DNA of 52,283 nt from a virus. The stretch is taken from positions 1 through 52,283 of IMG/VR virus record IMGVR_UViG_3300020171_000039. The stretch is one strand, 5' to 3'. Shown here one piece after another: positions 6,616 to 14,813 of the stretch. Position numbers and translations under genes: made by a program. Within the stretch, counting starts at the first letter, position 1; every line of letters starts with the position of its first letter. Under the pieces are notes generated by a model. It saw only the letters and a program-made list of their open reading frames with translations. It had not been told where the DNA came from and searched no databases.

Positions 6616-8422
6616 CCGGATCCTCCGGACGAATATGGATCTTGGCTTCGGTCAACCTTCTGTCGTACTCGCCTCGGACCAGTCTTGTGGGTAACGGCTC
6701 TTTCTGTCCTGCAGCCATCACCTTCGACCTCCGGAATACCTCGTTCAACAACTTCCCGATCGGAGCAGAGGTCTCCGAAGCTAGTTGGTTCTTGACAGCT
6801 TTCTTGAACGTCGATGTCACGTCCTCGGTCAGATCCTCGGGCTTGGCTCGGATAATCTTCATGATCGAAGCATAATCAGGACCCGGTCCAGGTTCTTCGG
6901 GTACCTCGTCTTCTGGTTCCTCCGGCTCCGGACCAGGCTGCTCCGGCTCTGCAAACACCGGCGCAGGGGATTCTGAGCCTCCGAGGTCTGGGCCTTCTCC
7001 GGGCACGTCTTGGATCGGTCCGAATCTCTCGATCTCGTCGTCAGAGAATCCGAGTAGCGACTTGAGGAGATAGCCTCCCCACTCCTGCTGTCTCAGACCC
7101 AGAGCTGTCCCGACGTCCAACGACCGCTCAATCACATCCAACGTAGTCTGCATCACCTCAAGTCGTTGGAGCAGCTCGATAGGAGACGGTGGGACCATGC
7201 AGACCTTGAACGTTCCTTTGCTCACGGACAAGTCAAGCAAAGCCAGGTGGATCTGGAGGATCCTCGAGATCCCTGCCATGACGTCACGTTGTAGCCTCGA
7301 AGCCTGACGACCGAACTGTACCGATCTCCACGAGAATGCTCTGCCACCTTCCTCTGCTGACTCCCCGAACCCGAACCACTCCTTCTTCGCTCGCATCGAA
7401 GCGTAGAGCTGGTCGTAGAACAGGTCCATGTCGTAGGCTGCGTAGATGTTCGGCATCCCCGGCGTCGTCTCGATTCGTGACTGCGACCCGTCCCATGTCG
7501 GCCAGATCAGATCTTCGGTCAGGCCCAGCGGATTCCACATCACATCGAACTCGCCCGAGTCGGGATTCTTGTAGACCGTGCGTCGCATCGCTGCTTTCCA
7601 ACGACCGAGCTTCTGGAACATCTCCATCTCGGTCGAACGGGTCCCGACGTCGACCATGATGTTTCGACGATCCAGAGTGTTCGATAGTCTGTAGACCATC
7701 AACATGTCCGAAGCGGTTCGGACCTGTTTCAGCGGACGTTGGGTGTTCTTCAGGATCGAGGTTCCGTAGAGTTCGCGAGTGTCTCGTTCCCGGTCTCGAG
7801 TCGTGACTGTTGTACGTCTGAGTCTGATGTGAACAAAGTCCCAGGGCTTGTACAACTCTTCGAGGTCGTCGACGTCCCAGCTCCGTCGCAATCCTGTGTC
7901 GTCGTAGAAGTGACCCAGGAGTGTCCCGTCTTCGGTCTCGACACGCTCGTAGTTGCGGGGATGCTTCCACTCGACCGCTGTGACTCCAACTCCGGGCTCG
8001 CCATGGACCCGAGCTGGGAGGTCTCCTAGGGTCGCCGAGTCTCGGATGATCGCGTAGATCTCGTCGTTGATCTCGAGGTTCTCGAGACACGTGTTGAGGA
8101 CGGACTGGATCCCTTCGTCTGGAGCCTCGACCCAGATCGACAACCCCGAGTCAGGATCTTCCTGAGTCGCTTCTTCTGCGTAGGCGTCTAACACGCCGGA
8201 AACCTCGGGCCAGTTGTCGAGTTCTTCGTAGACCTCGTACAACTCACGACGTTTGTCTGCCTGGTCCGCCATGAATCCGCGGTACCTCTCGACTCTGGAC
8301 TTGATCTGCTCGACGTCGTAATCTCCGAGCTCCTTGTCCTGAGGAGTCCTGATAGCTCTTGAGGCGCTCGATGGAGCGAATAGTCGAGCTAATCGAGCTC
8401 TGAAAGTGTTGTTCGAGAGCAT
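6596..8422 (-). CDS. Portal protein (T4 gp20-like)
   Basis: The predicted portal forms the dodecameric ring at the packaging vertex. The 608 residues include T4 gp20-like stretches: helical EQIKSRVERYRGF near 38, EELDNWPEVSGVLDAYAEEA near 66, PWDFVHIRLRR near 194, and LYGTSILKNTQRPLKQVR with YRLSNTLDRRNIMVDVG in the 220-265 region. A Pro/Glu-rich linker near 485-520 precedes a charged C-terminal tail, a likely flexible extension. A GGAGG ribosome site precedes ATG 8422. It is far from the protease and capsid genes, an unusual position. Confidence 0.85.
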   Translation of the reverse strand: MLSNNTFRARLARLFAPSSASRAIRTPQDKELGDYDVEQIKSRVERYRGFMADQADKRRELYEVYEELDNWPEVSGVLDAYAEEATQEDPDSGLSIWVEAPDEGIQSVLNTCLENLEINDEIYAIIRDSATLGDLPARVHGEPGVGVTAVEWKHPRNYERVETEDGTLLGHFYDDTGLRRSWDVDDLEELYKPWDFVHIRLRRTTVTTRDRERDTRELYGTSILKNTQRPLKQVRTASDMLMVYRLSNTLDRRNIMVDVGTRSTEMEMFQKLGRWKAAMRRTVYKNPDSGEFDVMWNPLGLTEDLIWPTWDGSQSRIETTPGMPNIYAAYDMDLFYDQLYASMRAKKEWFGFGESAEEGGRAFSWRSVQFGRQASRLQRDVMAGISRILQIHLALLDLSVSKGTFKVCMVPPSPIELLQRLEVMQTTLDVIERSLDVGTALGLRQQEWGGYLLKSLLGFSDDEIERFGPIQDVPGEGPDLGGSESPAPVFAEPEQPGPEPEEPEDEVPEEPGPGPDYASIMKIIRAKPEDLTEDVTSTFKKAVKNQLASETSAPIGKLLNEVFRRSKVMAAGQKEPLPTRLVRGEYDRRLTEAKIHIRPEDPVEPLQE

Positions 8423-8432
8423 CTAGGTCCTC

Positions 8433-11400
8433 CTAACGAGTCAAGCGGGCGACTGCCACCGCTGAGATCGAACGACTGAAGATATCGAACGTGCTACCAG
8501 TGCTGGTCATATACACTCCGATAGAGTGCTCTCCTGGAGCGAGCTCTACGACTCCAGAACCTGCAACAGGCTTCTTCTCATTGGCTGTCCCGAAGTTCAG
8601 AGACCCGTAAAGTCCTGTCGTGTCTTGGATCTCACCGTCAACAACAAGTCCGTAGGTGAATGTGTTACCGGTCGCAGCATCCTCTTCCACGATGAAATGG
8701 AAGTTGACCAAGTACGCTGCAGGCTCTTCGTTGACGACGGTGATCCAGCAGTCGAACATCGCAGCGTCAACGGTCGAATCGAAGTTCGCTACTTCGACGA
8801 GATTCCCAGACCAAGCACTGGAGTTGTTCTCGCGCTCAGGCGCAGGTAGGTAGCTCGGGAGCCTCTGATACGCTCCTTGTCCGACGAAGTCGTTACGCGG
8901 GATCCGCTCATCCAATAGGGCTCGATAGGTCGAACCCTTGTTGATCCTAACGTCGTAGCACTCGACGATAGTTGCCACACCAGGCCCGGTCTGGCGAATC
9001 TCGATCGTCGTCCAGTCGTAGAAGGACGGAGGAACAATAATCGTATTGAAGGTCCACGCTGTCGCAGCTCCGTTACGATAGATCGTCGCAGTCCCTAACG
9101 TCCCTCGAATCACTAGCTGAGTGACATCCCCTGGAACCTGGAAGAAGATCGAAGCGACGTCGGTAAGCTGGATTGCTACCCCTGCACGGTATGCTGGATT
9201 GAACGATGCAACCGCATTCACTCCTGAGACAAACATAGACTTGTAGTGGAACCGGGTCCAGCCTCGTCCAGGATCCTTGGGATCGTTCGCTAGGTGAATC
9301 AAGTTCTCTCCATGACGATCCATGACAGCTAAAGCCAACTCGTCTACGACCTCGGAGTAGTCTTGGGTATAGACTGTGAATCCTTCGAGGACGAACACAA
9401 GATTCGAACCGACATACGGAGCTGCGGACGATTCGAGCTGGATCGTGTGGTACCCCATCGGAAGGTCTCGACAGACGCGGAGAGCTCCTCCTCGAATTTG
9501 AGCCAGCGTATATGTCCCGACTGTGTAACCATCGATCCAGACGTTGAACGGCTCGATGGTGGTAGCGTCGTATTGCGAGGCATACGGGACGTGGATATCC
9601 ATCCCGGTCCCGTAGAATCCGATCCGGATAAAGGCTCCTGCAACATCGAAGAGGTTCACCATGAACTTCCCGAGAGTCGTATCGTAAGTCCCTTCGACGT
9701 CATTGCAAACTAGGATCGTCGAGTCGTCGGATGATACGTACGAACAGTCTCCGACAGTGTTGATGTCAAGATCTAGGACGTCCTCGAACGGTGACGCGTT
9801 CTCTTGTCCCGACGCCATTGACATCAGATTGAACGTCCTCTTCCGGACTCGGATCTCATTCATCGGCAGTCTGGTCAGGTAGGTCGCCCCGTAGTAATCG
9901 ACAGTGACTGCTCCGTTGTACCCGATGTTAGCATCAGTAGTTACCGACGTCGGAGTCATCGCCTCGATGTATCTATAGACCTGGTTGCCTGTTGCGACCT
10001 CCTCAATCACAAGCATATCTCCGTAGCGGTAGCCTTCCTGCGCTGGATCGAGAGACGTCGCTGTCACCGTAGGAGAAGCTGCAGCTGCTGTCCCCGAGAT
10101 CTGAGTCTTCTCTGCAACAGGGTACAGATGAGATTTGATCAACGAATCCTTACCGATGGCGAAGACATTAGATCCGCCCTTCCACGAAGCAACCCCTCCC
10201 AAGGCCAGAGCCTTGTCGGTAGCTGCCAGCGTCACCTTCTTCCCGTCAATATACCCGGTCCCGGGTGCCATGAACCCGTAGGATGACCCGTAGTAGGTAT
10301 CTCCTAGGATTCTGAATCCTGCGAGGTAGAACAACCCTGTCCCAGCTGACGAAGCTACAACGATACGAATCGTATGAACTCCGAGAGACAACGGACAGAA
10401 CGCTCCGAGTAACAACGTCTCAGCATTCTCGATCGGAGCTTCTTGGACATACCTGTCCAATTTTCCATCGAAAATTCCTGAGGTCGAAGCGACTGAATAA
10501 TCGGTCTGGACCCGGCGTCCATCGATCCAGACGACGAGATCAGCCATCCCATTCGAGTCTCCTCGAACCAACGGGATAGCTCCTCGTCCCCAGAACGTGA
10601 ATTCGACGAATGATCCTCGCCCTGCAGCGTCGTCCTGGAACTTGATATACCCGGCCTCGGACTTGATATACCCTCCGTATAGAAGACGTTGGTCCCGTGG
10701 ATCTTGGTACAACGGCTCGCCTCCGTAGACTCCGGAGACTCCGTCGCGATTCATCTGTGAAGGATCCCAGACTCGGGAAGGAGGATTCACGTAGACTCGG
10801 TCGTCCTGACCGATCGTCCTAAGATCCCCGAGATTAAGGCCTCGGGGATTGTTGTCTGTCGTGATCATACCATCGTTCGAAGTTGCAGGAGGCTCGTCTT
10901 CGATCTGCTCTTCGTAATCGAAGACTAACACATCTCCGGTGTCTTTCCCGAGGATCCTGTGAGGCTCTCCCGCTGTGTCCCAGAAGAGGTAATGAGTGTA
11001 CGCTGACTCATCAACCATCGGGATATCAACGGCTCCGGCGAAGGTAACAGCGCACCACCTGAACTCGTAGGTCAACCCTGCCAGAGCGGCAGGGAACGCT
11101 CGATCAAGCGTCACCGTCGTTGCATTGACAATCGCTACGACACGGTAGACCCCGTTCGAACCAGGAGCGACTGCATCGTTAAGGAACAGAATCGAACCGA
11201 CAAGGACAGCTAGACCTGCGGCATCGCTGAAGTCGGTGACCACAGCTCCGGCTTGTGTTACTCCGGCGATCCCTCCTAGAGTTGTTCTAGCAGCTGTGAA
11301 CACCGTGACCAACGAGTTTACCCAATGGAGTTCTCCTCGAACAATCGCACCTTGCCACTTCGTAGCGAATCCTACAGTTAAGTCCGAGTTCCTCGCAACG

Positions 11401-14400
11401 TCTAACCAGTCTCCGCCGTCATTAACAGTCCTGATCCTGTGACGTTTACCCGCTCCGTCGATGAACACGTCATCGACTTCGACGCCCGAGAAGTCGACAG
11501 GACCCGCGAACTGGACACGACCTGAAGCCGCTGTGTAGACATACCCTACGAGAGCGAGATTGACGAAGATGACCTGGGGATTCTCGGAGATCGTGCTTCC
11601 TTCCCCGATCCAGTCTCCGAGTCCTGTTGTCCACGCCTCCTTAGCACTCGTAGCCAGGCTCTCGTAGACCACAGAACCTAGAGGAGGCGGAGTTGTCCCG
11701 AAGCTTACAGCCTGGCCATCCTGGATCGATGCTCCGTCGCAAAGATAGATCCGGTCCCCGATCCGGACAGCAAGGATCAACACATCGTGACCTTCTACCA
11801 ACGGAGTCGCCTTCGAGACTATTGTAGGAACTACATCTATGATCCCTGCTGCAGTCCTGACCAAAGAGACAACGACTCGGTCGCCATTGATCATCGGAGT
11901 CATCGGCGACGCTGTCGACAGGATCCGGTTGTACCCTGTAGTGAATGGGAGATCAATCAGGAGATCGACATCCCACGACAAGGTCTGTGTCGCCAGATCC
12001 CACGAGATCAGAGCTTCAGACCCGTACCTCAAGTTCCTGTCCTGGTTCTCCTTCGATCTGTCACGGATCCCGAGGAAGATCGTAGAGTCGTCTAAGGTAG
12101 AGTCGAGAACAACCCCTCCGAAGGCTTGATAGGCCTGGACCACGACGGAGGTTGAGCCTACAGCGATGTCAATTAAGGTTACATCTAAGCGACCAATCGA
12201 GATCTGAGAACCTCCATTGATCGTGAAGGTCGTATCCAGTAACGACAAGACCCGACCGAACGCGAAGTTTATCCCATCGACAACGATGTCTATCGGATTC
12301 GCTGATTGATTCACTCCGAGGAGCTCGTCGATCGTAGCGTCTTGTGTCCCAGTGAACGTCAGAGTCGAGACGCCTGAACCAGGAGGGGAGATCGCTAAGA
12401 TCCGGTCGAATCTTGAGTACATCTCGCCTCGCCCAGGGAACTGAGCGAGGCCTCCGACAGAACCTGCCAGGAGCTTGTAGTGATTCGCCAGACCAGGTCC
12501 GAAGTCGGACAAGTCAATAGCTGTCAACGCACTCCAAGTCCAACCATCAACTCGAAGATCGAACTCACTGAGACTGTTCTGCTTGAACACGATCCCGGTG
12601 TCGGAGCTGAGTTGGATCTTGGCACGCTCGACGTGTTCGACTTCGACTCCGGCTCCGACAAGAGCCAAGTTCTCGGCTCCGTTACGCTGCTTGATGACCC
12701 GGATCGACCCGGTATCGTCAGCGATGTTGTACGTATTCAGCAGTACAACTGAGAACGACCACGCGTTGACGACGTAGACCCATCCTGTGAACAACGTACC
12801 TGCAACAGCTGCATAGAGCTCGACCTTGTCTCCAGCAACGAACCTACAGTTCGCAGGATCAGTTCCGATCTGGTACGGAGCTGTGATAGCAATCGTGTAC
12901 AAATTGTAACCTAGAGGAAGTCCTGGAGGAGCTCCCGCGATTGCTGCTACCCAGGTCTGGGCGATGTGATTGCCTACGATTGCTCTTCCTGAGAAGATCA
13001 GAGTATCTCCAGTCTCTGATACAACCCGACCAGGTCCTCGGAGTGTCGTCATTGACGGGATCCAGAAGTCTTCATAGATCGGCTGATGTCCTTCGACGAA
13101 GACGTCGATCTCGGGATTGGCTTCGACAATCGTAGCTGCTCCGAGAACAGCACCTCTGCGACGAAGATACCAAGTCACCCACTCCATAGCATCTTCGAGA
13201 GCGGTTGCTCCGAAGAAGTCCCCGGGCATCTCAGTTCCAAGGAGGTCTCCGCGCTTGGCTCTGACCCTGACCCTACGATCCGATGATACAGCGAGGTAAG
13301 GCCTTGTTTCGATCACGGAATCGTCGACATAGATCTCGCCGAGCACAACCACGTCCTGGCTCTTGTAGTACCTATCGTCAAGAGCATTCAGAGCCGTCAA
13401 GATCTGCGACATCGTCGGAGCGACGGGATCATTGGCTACGATCGCTGGAATTCCTCCTACCAGCACGGTCTCAAGTTGAGCAACCTCGAGCTTCGAGTCC
13501 CAAGGACGGATCATCACCAACGAATCGATCCGGTGCTGACCAGCCGCTGCAAGAGCTGGAACTGCTGCAGAACCGATTTCTACCTCGGACCTGAGCAAGG
13601 TACCGGCTGGAGTGATCGCTGTCCCTGGAGGAAGGTTGATAGTCCCTGGAGCTCCGAAGTCTTGGTACATGTGCAGACCAGACAAAATCCCTGCCTGGAA
13701 CTGTCCTGGTTCATACTTCTGGACATCTTGGATCAGCTGCGAAGTCCTGTCGAAGTAACGGAACGTACAAGCTGTAACAGCAACAGCTCCGGCAGGAACT
13801 TCACAGGTCCCGATCCAGATATCGTTCGGAGTCAGCCCGGGGTAACGATACGTCGAGAATGCCCGATTGGTCCCTCCTACAGGGAAGAACTCATCTACTC
13901 GAAGTTCGTTGTCTGACACGATCTCGGTGACGGTGTACTCGCCGTTGTCACCAAAGTCGATCAGATCTTGGATCCGCAGGATATCACCCTGGGCGACGTT
14001 GGCTACGAAACCTCCGATCACAGAGGTCAGAGTTCTACCACTACACAACCCGTCAGCTACCCCGGCCCAATGTGTACAGCTCGAAGCGAAGTAGCTCGCT
14101 GCGTTAGGAGGCAACGAGGCGTTGTAGACGTAGCGGCAATAGATCAGATCCATCCGCCACGAGACACCACCAACGACTAGCAAGATCTCGTTATCCTGGC
14201 ACTCGTCCTCTTCTACTACGACACAATCTGTCGTCAGGATCCGACCGATGGCTTGGGTGATTCGGAAGTTTAGCAAGGTCAACGCTGGAACTGCCCAGTT
14301 CCGGTTGAGGTCGATGTTGTTATCGTTAACGACAACGGTCACGAAGTAGTCACCGTTGTTTCCTGAGTTAACAGGATCTGCGATCGTGACAACCATCCCG

Positions 14401-14654
14401 ACAGTGACACCTAACAAGAACCCACCAGCAACCGAAGTCAACCTGTTCGGAGCCGTAGCGACTCCGTCAATCCCTGTGAGTGATGCGAAGGTCTCGTCGT
14501 GGTCATGGAGGAATGCCAAGTTCATCCCTCCTAGACTTCCTGGAACGAACTTGTACCCCTTGTAGACTCCGTAGGGCTCGATGCCTCTGATCCGATTGTT
14601 CAGTAACAGCGTGGCATCATCGGCTTCGTAGTCGAACGTTCGAGTCTGTGACAT
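8433..14654 (-). CDS. Giant multidomain virion protein (2073 aa), probable tail fibre or spike
   Basis: The largest gene in the window, beta-rich throughout and without membrane segments. Copies of the shared beta module (GD-I-N-G-Y-V then FPVGG pattern) lie at about 70-132, 205-271 and 1120-1205, with a weaker copy further on. Around 480-600 the sequence suggests a right-handed beta-helix. Two related beta-sandwich repeats carry VWIDG and later LGVHTIRI or MGYHTIQL, like carbohydrate-binding modules, and the last 110 residues form a similar domain (VVDGE, ELAPGEHSIGVY). I infer a receptor-binding or decoration protein. GGAGG precedes ATG 14654. Confidence 0.7.
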   Translation of the reverse strand: MSQTRTFDYEADDATLLLNNRIRGIEPYGVYKGYKFVPGSLGGMNLAFLHDHDETFASLTGIDGVATAPNRLTSVAGGFLLGVTVGMVVTIADPVNSGNNGDYFVTVVVNDNNIDLNRNWAVPALTLLNFRITQAIGRILTTDCVVVEEDECQDNEILLVVGGVSWRMDLIYCRYVYNASLPPNAASYFASSCTHWAGVADGLCSGRTLTSVIGGFVANVAQGDILRIQDLIDFGDNGEYTVTEIVSDNELRVDEFFPVGGTNRAFSTYRYPGLTPNDIWIGTCEVPAGAVAVTACTFRYFDRTSQLIQDVQKYEPGQFQAGILSGLHMYQDFGAPGTINLPPGTAITPAGTLLRSEVEIGSAAVPALAAAGQHRIDSLVMIRPWDSKLEVAQLETVLVGGIPAIVANDPVAPTMSQILTALNALDDRYYKSQDVVVLGEIYVDDSVIETRPYLAVSSDRRVRVRAKRGDLLGTEMPGDFFGATALEDAMEWVTWYLRRRGAVLGAATIVEANPEIDVFVEGHQPIYEDFWIPSMTTLRGPGRVVSETGDTLIFSGRAIVGNHIAQTWVAAIAGAPPGLPLGYNLYTIAITAPYQIGTDPANCRFVAGDKVELYAAVAGTLFTGWVYVVNAWSFSVVLLNTYNIADDTGSIRVIKQRNGAENLALVGAGVEVEHVERAKIQLSSDTGIVFKQNSLSEFDLRVDGWTWSALTAIDLSDFGPGLANHYKLLAGSVGGLAQFPGRGEMYSRFDRILAISPPGSGVSTLTFTGTQDATIDELLGVNQSANPIDIVVDGINFAFGRVLSLLDTTFTINGGSQISIGRLDVTLIDIAVGSTSVVVQAYQAFGGVVLDSTLDDSTIFLGIRDRSKENQDRNLRYGSEALISWDLATQTLSWDVDLLIDLPFTTGYNRILSTASPMTPMINGDRVVVSLVRTAAGIIDVVPTIVSKATPLVEGHDVLILAVRIGDRIYLCDGASIQDGQAVSFGTTPPPLGSVVYESLATSAKEAWTTGLGDWIGEGSTISENPQVIFVNLALVGYVYTAASGRVQFAGPVDFSGVEVDDVFIDGAGKRHRIRTVNDGGDWLDVARNSDLTVGFATKWQGAIVRGELHWVNSLVTVFTAARTTLGGIAGVTQAGAVVTDFSDAAGLAVLVGSILFLNDAVAPGSNGVYRVVAIVNATTVTLDRAFPAALAGLTYEFRWCAVTFAGAVDIPMVDESAYTHYLFWDTAGEPHRILGKDTGDVLVFDYEEQIEDEPPATSNDGMITTDNNPRGLNLGDLRTIGQDDRVYVNPPSRVWDPSQMNRDGVSGVYGGEPLYQDPRDQRLLYGGYIKSEAGYIKFQDDAAGRGSFVEFTFWGRGAIPLVRGDSNGMADLVVWIDGRRVQTDYSVASTSGIFDGKLDRYVQEAPIENAETLLLGAFCPLSLGVHTIRIVVASSAGTGLFYLAGFRILGDTYYGSSYGFMAPGTGYIDGKKVTLAATDKALALGGVASWKGGSNVFAIGKDSLIKSHLYPVAEKTQISGTAAAASPTVTATSLDPAQEGYRYGDMLVIEEVATGNQVYRYIEAMTPTSVTTDANIGYNGAVTVDYYGATYLTRLPMNEIRVRKRTFNLMSMASGQENASPFEDVLDLDINTVGDCSYVSSDDSTILVCNDVEGTYDTTLGKFMVNLFDVAGAFIRIGFYGTGMDIHVPYASQYDATTIEPFNVWIDGYTVGTYTLAQIRGGALRVCRDLPMGYHTIQLESSAAPYVGSNLVFVLEGFTVYTQDYSEVVDELALAVMDRHGENLIHLANDPKDPGRGWTRFHYKSMFVSGVNAVASFNPAYRAGVAIQLTDVASIFFQVPGDVTQLVIRGTLGTATIYRNGAATAWTFNTIIVPPSFYDWTTIEIRQTGPGVATIVECYDVRINKGSTYRALLDERIPRNDFVGQGAYQRLPSYLPAPERENNSSAWSGNLVEVANFDSTVDAAMFDCWITVVNEEPAAYLVNFHFIVEEDAATGNTFTYGLVVDGEIQDTTGLYGSLNFGTANEKKPVAGSGVVELAPGEHSIGVYMTSTGSTFDIFSRSISAVAVARLTR

Positions 14655-14813
14655 AACCGCCTCCGGGTCTTCTTCTTTTGGGGGAACCCTTAAGGGTTTC
14701 CCTTTTCTTCTTTTAACGTCCTTATACTTGTCTTATCTTCTTACTTAGCTAGAGTAATACAAGAAGAACAGCATAAGACTTCTCTTCTCTCCCCATAAGG
14801 GGTTCTCTTCATT
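14655..14813 (-). promoter_or_regulatory. Intergenic region upstream of the giant gene
   Basis: This 159-base gap is A/T-rich and strongly polypurine on the minus strand. It holds a CCCC/GGGG hairpin (14791-14802) just after the upstream stop, a TATAAGGA-like box on the minus strand near 14719-14726 that loosely resembles T4-type late -10 boxes, and a palindrome centred on AACCCTTAAGGGTT (14685-14698). It is the longest gap inside the tail block, so a promoter for the giant gene is plausible. No good -35 element is visible. Confidence 0.3.
14680..14702. terminator. GC hairpin with T-rich flank on the plus strand
   Basis: GGGAACCC TTAA GGGTTTCCC forms a hairpin followed on the plus strand by TTTTCTTCTTTT, the form of an intrinsic terminator for rightward transcription. 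No rightward genes exist here, so it may stop antisense transcription or act as a protein site. On the minus strand it lies in the leader of the giant gene with A-rich flanks and would not terminate. Confidence 0.35.
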
